Shown here: in pieces, positions 34,646 through 44,691 of the stretch
Layout of the letters: each line of letters starts with the position of its first letter
Position numbering within the stretch: position 1 is the stretch's first letter
Origin: Pedobacter sp. PLR
GTDB lineage: Bacteria; Bacteroidota; Bacteroidia; Sphingobacteriales; Sphingobacteriaceae
Assembly (NCBI RefSeq): GCF_026239675.1
Contig: NZ_JAPIVQ010000005.1
Span: 248,001-312,000, forward strand
Reading direction: 5' to 3'
DNA length: 64,000 bases
Notes under the pieces: generated by a model
What the model was told of the DNA's origin: nothing
Database searches by the model: none
What the model saw: only the letters and a program-made list of their open reading frames with translations
Position numbers and translations under genes: made by a program

Positions 34646-37600
34646 ATGAAACTAAAAGTGTTTGGCTTGTTCACTTTGGTAAGTATTTACCTGAGTCCTC
34701 AAACAGGTTTTGCGCAAAAGCAAAATCTAAAAATTCCGAAAAAGGTTGTTGACACCAGCCGGCAAAACCCAGAGGTAATTCTTACTGTTAAGGATATGGA
34801 CAACCTGGCTTTATTAGACAGTGTTAGAATAGTAATCGGAATTCAATCAAAATATACCTATGGTGGTATTGCCGTTTTTGAAAATATCGATAAAGATTCT
34901 GTCGTTGTTTTCAGGAAACCGGGATATTATGGCTTAGTGAAAAAGCTGCGCAGGGGCACAATGTCTGTCTTCCTGCAGAAGAGTACCGAAGCAGCCGATG
35001 GCTCAATCGTAAACACTGGTTTTTACAGTAGACCAGATGCCCTGTTTTCCGGAGCAGCAGAAACCGTTAGTGGAGAGGAGTTGCGCAGCATTAATGTCCT
35101 CAACTTATTCGATGCCTTAAAGTATTATGTGCCTTCCCTGGTGGTATTCAGAAATAATAATGTTGGTGGAAATCCAAATGCAATTCCGGAAGTTAGATTA
35201 AGAGGGACAAATACCTTTCCTTATTCTGCTACGATTGCAAATAATGAAACAGCTAAGTTTGGTGTTCAGTTAGCTCCTTCTTCAGGAGATTATATTGCAG
35301 CAAATATCCTTTCATCGGGTAGCCCTGTGGTGATCATGGATGGCAACCAGGTGAGTCTGCAAACCGCCATGGATTATGATATCAACAGAATCCACAGTGT
35401 AACCGTATTAAAAGATGCGGTGGCCACCGCAAGTTATGGCATGCGGGGAGGAAACGGTGTGATTGTGATTAAAACCTTAAAGCCACAACGGGGATTGCTA
35501 AATGTAGGGCTGGTATCGGAGTTGCAAATTGCTTCGGCGGATATTTCTTCTTACCAGGTCTTAAACGCTAAAGAGAAACTTGACCTGGAAAATAAAGCAG
35601 GCCTGTATGCCGGCGACTTAAAACCTTTTTATGAGCAACGCTACGATCAGGCCTATCATAAAGGTGTAAATACCAATTGGCTCGAAATACCCCTGCGTCA
35701 GGGTATTGGAATGAAGCATTCCCTGAACCTGAGTGGGGGAAATGATGATATGGTATATAGTATCAGCGCTGCTTACAACGATAAACAGGGCAGCATGAAA
35801 GGTTCTTATAGAAAGACCACTGAATTGGGCGCTTACTTTGGAGGCCGTTTCAAATCATTCTCTTTTAGTAACCAATTTTCTTATCTCTCTGCTTCGGCTG
35901 CAAATTCAGCTTATGGATCATTTGATAACTATGTAAAGCTGAATCCTTACTGGAGTCCCTATGATCCGGTAACCGGAAAAATGCAAAAGGTTTTAGAACA
36001 GGTAACACTGGCTGGAAAGGTCACTAATTATTTGAATCCTGCTTACAATACGACACTGGCCACCACTGATGCGGCAGATTATTCCAGGATCAGTAATGTG
36101 ACCAATATGAATTTGGTGTTCAATGAAAAACTACAGCTGAATGGAATTATAGGTATTAATAAACAGATTGATGAACTGAATTACTTTTTACCTCCGAATC
36201 ATACTGCTTTTGCGGAAGTATCGGTCGACAATCTGTTTACCCGGGGCTCCTATGATTATACCTCAAATGCATTTTTAAATGTAGAAGGGGGATTGCGCTT
36301 ACAATACCATAACAAGTTTGGACAGCATGAAGTATATGCTACCGCAGGTCAGAATCTAATTCAAACCTCCAGCGAATCTACAGGTTTAATTGTACAGGGT
36401 TTTAATGTTGACCGCTTAGCAGATATTGCTTTTGGAGTTGGTTATCTGAACAAGAAACCTGAGGTAGGGAAAATTGTAACGCGTTACGCCTCTACCTTTG
36501 CCAATTTTGTATATAGCTATGCGGAGCGATATCAGCTGGATTTATCCGGAGCTAACGACCTGCATTCGGCAATCGGGGAAAACAGCAATGCCCGTTTCTG
36601 GGCTGCCGGACTTTCCTGGAATGCGCAGCGCGAAAGCTTTATGGAACAGCTGAGCTGGATCAATAAGCTGAAAATCAGAGGGAGTGTTGGCTTAACAGGG
36701 AATCAGTATTTCTTGTCGTACCTGAACAGAACCACTTATAATTACTTTACCAATCAACAATACATACCTGCTGGCAATGGCACAGGAATCATCGGTCGTG
36801 GTCTGGGCAATTATTTAACAGGTTATGCGAATGATAATCTACAGTCGCCACAAACCTTTAAACAAAACATTGGCTTAGACCTCGCTGTATTTGACAACAG
36901 GTTTGCGCTGAGTTTAGATTTTTACAAGCAAAAAACCAGCAAACTGATTCTCCCTGATGTTTCCGCACTTTCTACCGGTTTTGTTAAATATGCTTACTAT
37001 CAGAATTACGGTAGCATCTCCAACAAAGGACTGGAGTTTAATGCGGTTGCTGCGATTTATAAATCAACCAAAAATAACCTGAACTGGAGCCTGCGGCTAA
37101 ACGGGATGTGGAACAAGGATAAGGTGACTGAAGTTGCCCCGCATTTACTGGCCTTGAATAAGGATAACAATATTACTGCTGATCAAACCAGACTTCAGCA
37201 CCAATACCTGATCGGTTATTCACCTACCGCCATCTGGGCCGTAAGATCATTAGGAATCGACCCGCAAACCGGGAAGGAGCTTTTCCAGAAAAAGGATGGA
37301 TCGGGCACAACGGTATGGGATGCAAATGATAAAATTATGGCAGGGGATCTATTGCCAGCACTGACCGGCTCATTTGGTACAGACGCTACTTTCAGACAGT
37401 TTTCTGCCGGCATCTATTTTAGTTATCAACTGGGGGCAAAAGTATACAACCAAACTTTAACAGATAGGTTGGAGAATGCCGACCTCAATTATAATGTGGA
37501 CCGCAGGGCAAATTCAGATCGCTGGTCCCAGTCAGGTGCTCCATTTATCTATAAACCGCTAGCTATAAATGGATTGCTGAACGCGCCAACCTATGCAACC

Positions 37601-37816
37601 ACCAGAATGGTACAAAAGGACGATCGCCTTCAATGTGCTTCCATCATGTTAGGCTACACCTTGCCAAAAATGCTGGCGAATAAAATTAACGCTAAAAACA
37701 TAGGCATTAGATGTATCCTGAACAATGCATTTGAATTGGGCGGTGCAGAAATGGAACGCGGAATCTATTATCCCTTCCAACGCAACTATACCTTCTCTTT
37801 AAATGCAAATTTTTAA
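34646..37816 (+). CDS. SusC/RagA-type TonB-dependent outer-membrane transporter (first of two)
   Basis: This 1056-residue protein has a signal peptide (cleaved near GFA-QK, about 23), a short carboxypeptidase-regulatory-like beta domain (about 45-110), a plug domain (about 125-275; VVIMDGNQVSLQTAMDYDIN, VTVLKDAVATASYGMRGGNG) and a 22-stranded barrel to the C-terminal aromatic residue (NANF). It imports a ligand captured by the SusD partner using TonB energy. The plug has the GIxVxxDGNxx-type SusC pattern. It heads a unit of eleven genes with gaps under 75 nt up to the terminator at 54773. Confidence 0.92.
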   Translation: MKLKVFGLFTLVSIYLSPQTGFAQKQNLKIPKKVVDTSRQNPEVILTVKDMDNLALLDSVRIVIGIQSKYTYGGIAVFENIDKDSVVVFRKPGYYGLVKKLRRGTMSVFLQKSTEAADGSIVNTGFYSRPDALFSGAAETVSGEELRSINVLNLFDALKYYVPSLVVFRNNNVGGNPNAIPEVRLRGTNTFPYSATIANNETAKFGVQLAPSSGDYIAANILSSGSPVVIMDGNQVSLQTAMDYDINRIHSVTVLKDAVATASYGMRGGNGVIVIKTLKPQRGLLNVGLVSELQIASADISSYQVLNAKEKLDLENKAGLYAGDLKPFYEQRYDQAYHKGVNTNWLEIPLRQGIGMKHSLNLSGGNDDMVYSISAAYNDKQGSMKGSYRKTTELGAYFGGRFKSFSFSNQFSYLSASAANSAYGSFDNYVKLNPYWSPYDPVTGKMQKVLEQVTLAGKVTNYLNPAYNTTLATTDAADYSRISNVTNMNLVFNEKLQLNGIIGINKQIDELNYFLPPNHTAFAEVSVDNLFTRGSYDYTSNAFLNVEGGLRLQYHNKFGQHEVYATAGQNLIQTSSESTGLIVQGFNVDRLADIAFGVGYLNKKPEVGKIVTRYASTFANFVYSYAERYQLDLSGANDLHSAIGENSNARFWAAGLSWNAQRESFMEQLSWINKLKIRGSVGLTGNQYFLSYLNRTTYNYFTNQQYIPAGNGTGIIGRGLGNYLTGYANDNLQSPQTFKQNIGLDLAVFDNRFALSLDFYKQKTSKLILPDVSALSTGFVKYAYYQNYGSISNKGLEFNAVAAIYKSTKNNLNWSLRLNGMWNKDKVTEVAPHLLALNKDNNITADQTRLQHQYLIGYSPTAIWAVRSLGIDPQTGKELFQKKDGSGTTVWDANDKIMAGDLLPALTGSFGTDATFRQFSAGIYFSYQLGAKVYNQTLTDRLENADLNYNVDRRANSDRWSQSGAPFIYKPLAINGLLNAPTYATTRMVQKDDRLQCASIMLGYTLPKMLANKINAKNIGIRCILNNAFELGGAEMERGIYYPFQRNYTFSLNANF

Positions 37817-39187
37817 ATGTTCAAAATCAGTTTCATGCAAAATTTAAGAATCAAAATAATTGCTGTTGCAGGGTTAGGTATCCTACTCAGCACTGCATCC
37901 TGTAAAAAATGGATAAACAACACACCTGAACCTTTGCAGGTGGATGAATCCATTATCTTTTCTACCGAAAAAGGATTTCAGGAAGCCTTAACAGGTGTGT
38001 ACCTGCAAATGGGAGCAGAATCTCTTTATGGACGGGACCTGACCGTAGGCGTATTGTCTTTATTGGGTAGAAGTTACGACCTGAACCTCAATGAAAGTAT
38101 CGGTGGTTTGTTTTATCAAAGTGCCCGATATAACCTTCAGGATCCATCTTTAAGGGTTTATTCTACTAAGGTTTGGTCAAATATGTACCAGTCGATTGCC
38201 AACCTGAATAACCTGCTGATCAATTTAGAACGTAAGAAAAACCTTTTTACCGGGAATAATTACCAGAGAATTAAAGGGGAAGCTTTGGCTTTAAGGGCGT
38301 ATTTGCATTTTGATTTACTGCGCTTATTTGCAGCCGCACCGGCTGCCGGAACGCTTTCAGCACCAGGAATTCCTTATGTCACCACCATCAACGCTACAAA
38401 TACAATAGCGGGAACAGTAGGAGCAGGATTGGATCAATGTGAGGAAGACCTAACAAATGCCGAAAGTTTACTGGATACGAAGGATATCACGAATTATCGA
38501 ATCAATAATTTAATTGTAAAAGGAGTGCTAGCCCGATTGTACCTGTATAAGGGTGATTATAAAAAGGCATCGGATTATTCCAATGCCATTATCAACAGCA
38601 ATAAGCTCGCATTAGCTAAAAATAGTACTGATGTGTTTTTTCCTGCTGAAAACATGTTCAGCCTCTACATTTCTCAGGCTCCGGTATTTCATAAAGCAGT
38701 ATTGGGCGGACAGGCAAAACTGGGCTTTTCTGCGGCAAATCAAACGGCTCTATATGCAACCGGGAGTGGCGTAATTGCAGACTGGAGAAAGTCATTCGTT
38801 GATCCTTTAACCGGATTGGGAACAGGCTCCCCATTCATGCCCAGGAAGTTTGCGGTTTTGGGCTCGAAAACCTCTTTCCCCATGATCCGTTTAACAGAAA
38901 TGTATTATATCGCTGCCGAATGTGCCGTAAATGCCAGGGATGCAGTAACCGCTACCGCTTTGCTGGATACGGTGAGAATACATCGGAATTTACCAAAATA
39001 CACGCTGACAGCATTGAGCACCGACAGTTTAAATGTGGAAATCAGGAGAGAATACCAAAAAGAGTTTATCGCTGAAGGACAGCTGTTCTTCTACTTCAAA
39101 AGGAAAAATATACCATTCAGTTCCCTGCCATTTACCAGCATTCCGGTAGATGCAAATGCCACCTATGTTTTTGTGAAGCCTGAGTAA
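37817..39187 (+). CDS. SusD/RagB-type surface lipoprotein (first of two)
   Basis: This 456-residue lipoprotein begins directly after the SusC stop codon (no gap); Met7 at 37835 is an alternative start. The signal ends in a lipobox (LSTASC, about 25-30). TPR-like helices and the conserved YQSIANLNNLLINL (about 115-130) and LALRAYLHFDLLRLF segments mark it as SusD. It would sit on the cell surface as the lid of the preceding SusC channel. Confidence 0.92.
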   Translation: MFKISFMQNLRIKIIAVAGLGILLSTASCKKWINNTPEPLQVDESIIFSTEKGFQEALTGVYLQMGAESLYGRDLTVGVLSLLGRSYDLNLNESIGGLFYQSARYNLQDPSLRVYSTKVWSNMYQSIANLNNLLINLERKKNLFTGNNYQRIKGEALALRAYLHFDLLRLFAAAPAAGTLSAPGIPYVTTINATNTIAGTVGAGLDQCEEDLTNAESLLDTKDITNYRINNLIVKGVLARLYLYKGDYKKASDYSNAIINSNKLALAKNSTDVFFPAENMFSLYISQAPVFHKAVLGGQAKLGFSAANQTALYATGSGVIADWRKSFVDPLTGLGTGSPFMPRKFAVLGSKTSFPMIRLTEMYYIAAECAVNARDAVTATALLDTVRIHRNLPKYTLTALSTDSLNVEIRREYQKEFIAEGQLFFYFKRKNIPFSSLPFTSIPVDANATYVFVKPE

Positions 39188-39232
39188 TTTTTCTAAGCCT
39201 AAGATTTCAAAAATAATTTGTAAACGATTAAT

Positions 39233-42200
39233 ATGATTCCCAATTCTAAAATATTAAATAGTGCTAAAAGTCTGTTATTACTGCTGTTGCTGAACCTGTT
39301 TTCAACAGTCCTTCTTGCACAAAATGTGGCGGTACGAGGTACAGTAAATGACGAAAACGGAAAGCCGGTTCCCGGAGCAATCGTTCAGGTTACAGGAACA
39401 AATAATACCACACAAACGACAAAGGAAGGGGCCTTCGAACTGAAAAATGTTCCGCCAAAATCTACACTGAGGATATCCTATGTTGGTTTTAAGGCAGAAT
39501 ATGTGGCTTTAAAGCCCGGACAAAAAACAGTAAGCCTAAACCTGAAACCTGTTTCCACCAATCTGGCTGAGGTCACGATAAATAATGGCTTGTATAAAAG
39601 ACCAACCGGAAATTTTACCGGATCGGCCAAAGCCTATACCGGGGAAGAATTGAAAATGGTGAATCCCCGCAATGTAATACAGGCGCTGGCGGTGATAGAT
39701 CCATCGGTAAGGCTTACGGAAAACAATATCCTTGGAAGTGATCCTAATCAATTGCCCATCATCCAGATTCGTGGACAAAATAATTTACCGCTCAGCGGTG
39801 CAGCTGGTTCAACACCGGTTTCTAACGGAGATATGATGTCCAGCTATTTGTCCAATCCAAATGAACCCCTGATTATTCTGGACGGTTTTCAAACCACCAT
39901 GCAGACCATTTACGATATGGATATCAATTTAATTGCCAGCATTACCGTGTTAAAAGATGCTGCTGCAACCGTAGTTTATGGCTCAAAAGCCGCCAATGGC
40001 GTGATTGTCGTAGAAACCAAACAACCGGTTTCTGGTAAAATCAGGGCAACTTATGCTGTGAATTTTAACATTGAATTACCAGATTTTTCCTCCTATAACT
40101 TATTGGATGGAGCTGGTCTGCTGGAAGCGCAACGTCTGGCAGGGATCTATTCCGATGAGAATCATTTTGTTGATCTCGCTAAGAAACAATGGTATAACTA
40201 CCGACTGAATAACGTAAAAAGAGGGGTCAATACCGACTGGCTTTCCCAACCTATACAAATAGGATTCGGGACAAATCATAGTTTGTCTTTATCCGGAGGG
40301 GCAGGTGCCCTGCGCTACGGCCTTAACCTGAATTACAATAAATCTGAAGGGGTGATGAAAGAATCAGACCGTAAGCGCTATTCCTTAAATTATAACCTTT
40401 CTTATTCAGTTAAGAAAATCAAATTTGATAACCGGATTTCATTAGGCTACGCCAAAGGAGTCAATACGCCATGGGGGAGTTTTAGAGACTATACCATGCA
40501 ATTTCCTTATTTCAGAAATCGGGATGAGGCAGGAAATGTGATCAAGATTCTGGAACCAAACTCGATAGACTTAGGTTTCGAAGGTTCGGCACCTGGTGGA
40601 ATAATGACGAATCCTACCTATAATTCTACCCTGAATTCAAGAAGCTATACCGCTAATTTGAACATCACCAATAATACCAATGTGGAGTGGACAGTGACCG
40701 ATGATTTTCAGATCAGAGGTAGTTTGGGTTGGACCAGGAACCTTCCGGAGGCAGAAACCTTTTATCCTGCAGACCATACCACCTTTGCGGGTAGCCTTGC
40801 TACCTTTCCGGAGCTGGGCACTTATTCTCAAACGAGGGGAACAAATGATGCGATTGATGGTAAGGTCAATGCAAATTATCATAAGAGATTAGGTCAGCAT
40901 ACCCTATTTGCGTCCTTAGGGGCTGCATTGCAGAAAACAACAAGTGTAAGTACACAGGTCGCCGTTGCCGGTATTCCTAATGATTATCTGGACGAATTGG
41001 GAATGGCCAATGGCTTTGGTTTATCCAACCTGAAGCCAGCTTCCATTAAAAATATCACCAAAAGTCTTTCCAATTACCTGAGTTTAAGTTATAACTACGC
41101 AGATCGGTATACGGCAGAATTTACCATCAATCAAAGTGGTTCTTCTCAGTTTGGTACCAATAATAAACTGGCACCGTTTTATGGCGGTGGTCTGGCCTGG
41201 AACATTGGTAAAGAATCATTCTTTAAACAGAATGACATCATCCAGTCTGCAAAATTAAGAGCAAGTATCGGGATCACTGGTAACCAAAACTTTTCCCCTT
41301 ACATGTCTCAGCAGGTATATCAATATAGCTTCAGCAACAATTACCGCTTGCAATTAGGTGGTTTATTGAACAATTATGCCAATCCTGATTTGAAATGGCA
41401 GCAAACACTGAAGAAAAATCTGGGTTTATCATTAGGCCTGTTGAATGGTAAATTAAATGCTTCCGTAGAGTTTTACCAGGAAACAACAGACAATCTGATT
41501 TTGCCTTTAGATGTGGCGCCTTCCACCGGATTTGTAAACTATCAGGACAACCTGGGGGGAACAAAAAACCAAGGTTATGAGGTGTCGGTTTCCGCGCCGC
41601 TGATCAAAAATGCCAAAAGAAATATATTCTGGACGGTAAGTTTCAACACCGGCCATTATACCAATGTCATTACCCGGTTATCACCGGCTATTGAGTCCAT
41701 CAATAAAGCCAATAACGTGTCAAATGATCCAAAGGTTTCTCAGAAGTCACCATTGCCGCGCTTTGTGGTTGGAGAATCGATGACCAGAATCTGGGCTGTT
41801 CCTTCTTTAGGTATTGATCCTGCAACTGGTAAAGAGGTATTCGAGAAATTAGATGGCAGCAGAACTTTTGTCTGGGATGCCTCAGATAAACGACCTGTCG
41901 GAGATGCCACCAGCAAATTCAAAGGGGGGATGGCTTCGAACTTTACCTATAAAAATTTTATCCTGAATTTCAACCTGCTCTTCCAAACCGGAGGATATAT
42001 GTACAATCAGACTTTGATTGACAAGGTCGAAAACGTTGATCTTTTATTCGGTAATGCCGATGAAAGGGTATTGACAGATCGCTGGAAAAAACCTGGTGAT
42101 CATGCTTCCTTTAAATCGCTGATTTCTGGTCCAAATGCAGGACTCCAGATCACCAATGCGACTTCCAGATTTGTGCAGAAAAACAACTACCTGGAGATCT

Positions 42201-42385
42201 CTAGTATCACCGTAGGATATAATTTCCCGGCAACTTTAAGGTGGGTAAAAGCATCACACCTTTCTGCTCCACGATTCATGATCACCCAAAACAATTTAGC
42301 CCGCTTTGCCACCATCAAAACAGAGCGGGGGACAGGCTATCCTTTCTCCAGAAGTTTCAGTTTTGGCCTATCTACTAATTTCTAA
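39233..42385 (+). CDS. SusC/RagA-type TonB-dependent outer-membrane transporter (second of two)
   Basis: This 1050-residue protein has a signal peptide (cleaved near LLA-QN, about 30), a standard carboxypeptidase-regulatory-like domain (about 33-115; RGTVNDENGKPVPGAIVQVT), a plug (about 125-275; PLIILDGFQTTMQTIYDMDIN, ITVLKDAAATVVYGSKAANGV in two parts) and a barrel ending in NF. It aligns with the first SusC in plug and barrel ends but is clearly divergent, so the two pairs are an old duplication that may serve different ligands. Confidence 0.93.
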   Translation: MIPNSKILNSAKSLLLLLLLNLFSTVLLAQNVAVRGTVNDENGKPVPGAIVQVTGTNNTTQTTKEGAFELKNVPPKSTLRISYVGFKAEYVALKPGQKTVSLNLKPVSTNLAEVTINNGLYKRPTGNFTGSAKAYTGEELKMVNPRNVIQALAVIDPSVRLTENNILGSDPNQLPIIQIRGQNNLPLSGAAGSTPVSNGDMMSSYLSNPNEPLIILDGFQTTMQTIYDMDINLIASITVLKDAAATVVYGSKAANGVIVVETKQPVSGKIRATYAVNFNIELPDFSSYNLLDGAGLLEAQRLAGIYSDENHFVDLAKKQWYNYRLNNVKRGVNTDWLSQPIQIGFGTNHSLSLSGGAGALRYGLNLNYNKSEGVMKESDRKRYSLNYNLSYSVKKIKFDNRISLGYAKGVNTPWGSFRDYTMQFPYFRNRDEAGNVIKILEPNSIDLGFEGSAPGGIMTNPTYNSTLNSRSYTANLNITNNTNVEWTVTDDFQIRGSLGWTRNLPEAETFYPADHTTFAGSLATFPELGTYSQTRGTNDAIDGKVNANYHKRLGQHTLFASLGAALQKTTSVSTQVAVAGIPNDYLDELGMANGFGLSNLKPASIKNITKSLSNYLSLSYNYADRYTAEFTINQSGSSQFGTNNKLAPFYGGGLAWNIGKESFFKQNDIIQSAKLRASIGITGNQNFSPYMSQQVYQYSFSNNYRLQLGGLLNNYANPDLKWQQTLKKNLGLSLGLLNGKLNASVEFYQETTDNLILPLDVAPSTGFVNYQDNLGGTKNQGYEVSVSAPLIKNAKRNIFWTVSFNTGHYTNVITRLSPAIESINKANNVSNDPKVSQKSPLPRFVVGESMTRIWAVPSLGIDPATGKEVFEKLDGSRTFVWDASDKRPVGDATSKFKGGMASNFTYKNFILNFNLLFQTGGYMYNQTLIDKVENVDLLFGNADERVLTDRWKKPGDHASFKSLISGPNAGLQITNATSRFVQKNNYLEISSITVGYNFPATLRWVKASHLSAPRFMITQNNLARFATIKTERGTGYPFSRSFSFGLSTNF

Positions 42386-42390
42386 ATATT

Positions 42391-43878
42391 ATGCCTAACC
42401 ATATGATTACTCCACAAAAAAAACGTCGGAATGCCTTGCTGAATTACAGCCATGTGGCTTTGTTTTTACTCAGCTTATCCGGCATGAGCGGATGTGCGAA
42501 ATTTCTGGATTTGCCCCCAAGGGATAAATTTCCACAAGACGTGTTGTTTAATGATGAACAGGGATTTATTGATGCCCTTACCGGAGTATATCTGGGTATG
42601 GATAAACCTAATAATGGGGGGACACAAGGTTTATATACCAATGACCTGACCGTAGGAATGCTGTCTGTCATGGCAAATAACTACACCAATGCCCAAAATT
42701 CGACTTTAGCCAGTAGTCTTTATGCGAATACTTCCCGCTACAGTTATACGGATGCCGGGGTAAAAGCCGAAATCGCGGGAATCTGGGGAGGGATGTATAA
42801 TAACATCGCCAATCTCAATAATTTGTTGCTACACATCGAAGCAAAAAAAGCCTTGTTTACCAGGGATAATTTTTTCAGAGTGAAGGGCGAAGCATTAGCG
42901 CTGCGGGCCTTGTTTCATTTTGATCTGGCACGTTTGTATGGTCAGCCACCGCTTACAGGTGCTACAGAGAAAGCAATCCCTTATGTGACAACGTTTAATA
43001 TTCAATCCAAACCCTTTGTGACCTTAAATACGGCGCTGGATTCTTGTATCTCAGATCTTCAACGTGCAAAATCTCTGCTGGCCCAAACAGATACTACGGC
43101 CTTAAAAAAAGGTTCCTATGATTTGTTCTCTTCCTATACACAGAATCACATGAACTTTTGGGCAACGCAGGCCTTACTGGCGCGGGTGTATCAGTATAAA
43201 GGGGATATCCCGAATGCCAGAGCAAATGCCATGGCAGTTATCGGAAGTGGCAAATTTCCTTTAATCACAAGTGATGTAGCGAGTGTGGGAAATGGAACCA
43301 GAGACCGCATGTTTTCTCAGGAACTGGTGTTTTCCCTATACAGTACCAGCCTGGCCAAGATAAATGTCAGTACGTTCGATTTACAGAGCGGTTCCTTGCA
43401 GCTGTCTGCAGCAGGTAAAACATCACTCTACCTGGGAACCACTGGAAGCATCGAAGATTATAGGTATAAATCCTGGTTTGATGCCAATGCTGCCGGCTTG
43501 AATGTCCCTTCTAAAATCTTTCAGGATGTGAATTTACCCTATATCATGCAAAATATCATGCCCTTGATCAGGGTTTCTGAATTGTACTATATCGCGGCAG
43601 AATCTGCTGCAGACGTACCCTCAGGTTTAGCTTATCTAAATCAGGTGAGAAATAGCAGGGGCCTAAAGGCTCTGACGACAGCCAGTATTACCGATGCAGA
43701 AACGCTTTCCAATGAAATCATGAAGGAATATCAAAAGGAATTTATCCAGGAGGGACAGACTTTCTTCTATTATAAACGATTGAATAAAAACCTGTCTGCA
43801 GTAACGGGTATCGCTATTGTGCCGCAAGGAGCTTATGTATTTCCAATTCCGGACAAAGAACAGGAGTACAATCATTAA
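42391..43878 (+). CDS. SusD/RagB-type surface lipoprotein (second of two)
   Basis: This 495-residue lipoprotein starts 5 nt after the second SusC gene. The signal ends in a lipobox (GMSGC, about 31-35), somewhat far from Met1; Met5 is possible. SusD hallmarks: MYNNIANLNNLLLHIEAKK, LALRALFHFDLARLYG and a C-terminal EYQKEFIQEGQTFFYYKRLN segment. It is the partner of the preceding SusC. Confidence 0.92.
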   Translation: MPNHMITPQKKRRNALLNYSHVALFLLSLSGMSGCAKFLDLPPRDKFPQDVLFNDEQGFIDALTGVYLGMDKPNNGGTQGLYTNDLTVGMLSVMANNYTNAQNSTLASSLYANTSRYSYTDAGVKAEIAGIWGGMYNNIANLNNLLLHIEAKKALFTRDNFFRVKGEALALRALFHFDLARLYGQPPLTGATEKAIPYVTTFNIQSKPFVTLNTALDSCISDLQRAKSLLAQTDTTALKKGSYDLFSSYTQNHMNFWATQALLARVYQYKGDIPNARANAMAVIGSGKFPLITSDVASVGNGTRDRMFSQELVFSLYSTSLAKINVSTFDLQSGSLQLSAAGKTSLYLGTTGSIEDYRYKSWFDANAAGLNVPSKIFQDVNLPYIMQNIMPLIRVSELYYIAAESAADVPSGLAYLNQVRNSRGLKALTTASITDAETLSNEIMKEYQKEFIQEGQTFFYYKRLNKNLSAVTGIAIVPQGAYVFPIPDKEQEYNH

Positions 43879-43904
43879 TCGCTGACCTTTAAATCAAACA
43901 AGAT

Positions 43905-44684
43905 ATGCAATCCTTAAAATCTTATTTATTATTATCTTTTGCACTACTCTTTCTTTCCGGTTGTGAGAAAGATCCTGCTGTTTTTGTAGAAGAAGATGGC
44001 CTTTATTTCGCTGCAACTAATGGCAGTTTCTATTATACTTTTGCCAAATATCCACGCAAGCTGTTAGATACCATTCAGATTCCCCTGAATGTTTTTGGAA
44101 ATGCCGCTGCTGTAGATCGCGAGGTTTCCCTGGAAAAGATATCCTCAGACGAATTCAATGCGGTAGAAGGCAAACACTTCAAATTAGCTGCTAAAATAAT
44201 CATCCCCGCAAATGCTTTTAAAGGCACAATTCCGGTAGTACTTTACCGTACGCCGGATTTAGAAGCGAACAGCGTAAAGTTTAAACTGTCCATCAATAAG
44301 AATACTGCTTTTCCGGGTTCCGGAATTACCAGTCAACAAAGTGTAACGGTTAAACTGGGCTATCTCCAGCAACCAGAAACCTGGGGAACCCTGGCAGGAT
44401 CACCTTTTGCGGGGTATACTCTCAATTTCGGAACCTGGACCAAAACGAAATACAAATTGATTCTCGATGCATTATATGATGAAGAGAAAGGTGAGACCAT
44501 CACGGAATTTCCGGAAGGAAGTCGCTTTGTAGGTCAGCACCCACCAATTTATGATCAATATGTAGCGCTGGTAAGAAATTATATCCGCCTCAACTACCCT
44601 GGTAATTATGGCGGAACGGGTGCCGTTCTTAAAGATCCGGATGCCGGTAATCAACCGGTACAAGTTGGTCCTGCAAATTACTAG
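43905..44684 (+). CDS. DUF4843-type surface lipoprotein
   Basis: This 259-residue lipoprotein (lipobox LSGC, about 20) matches the DUF4843 proteins that commonly follow SusC/SusD pairs in Bacteroidota: a beta-rich N-terminal half with YYTFAKYPRKLLDTIQIPL and EFNAVEGKHFKL, then a C-terminal tail. It probably acts as an accessory surface ligand-binding protein; the ligand is unknown. Confidence 0.78.
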   Translation: MQSLKSYLLLSFALLFLSGCEKDPAVFVEEDGLYFAATNGSFYYTFAKYPRKLLDTIQIPLNVFGNAAAVDREVSLEKISSDEFNAVEGKHFKLAAKIIIPANAFKGTIPVVLYRTPDLEANSVKFKLSINKNTAFPGSGITSQQSVTVKLGYLQQPETWGTLAGSPFAGYTLNFGTWTKTKYKLILDALYDEEKGETITEFPEGSRFVGQHPPIYDQYVALVRNYIRLNYPGNYGGTGAVLKDPDAGNQPVQVGPANY

Positions 44685-44691
44685 TGAAAAT

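Noticed and set aside
44608..44691. Upstream in-frame start for the PKD-like lipoprotein
   Set aside because: It would overlap the DUF4843 gene by 77 nt and place the signal peptide inside the protein; the ATG of 44692 gives a normal lipoprotein.
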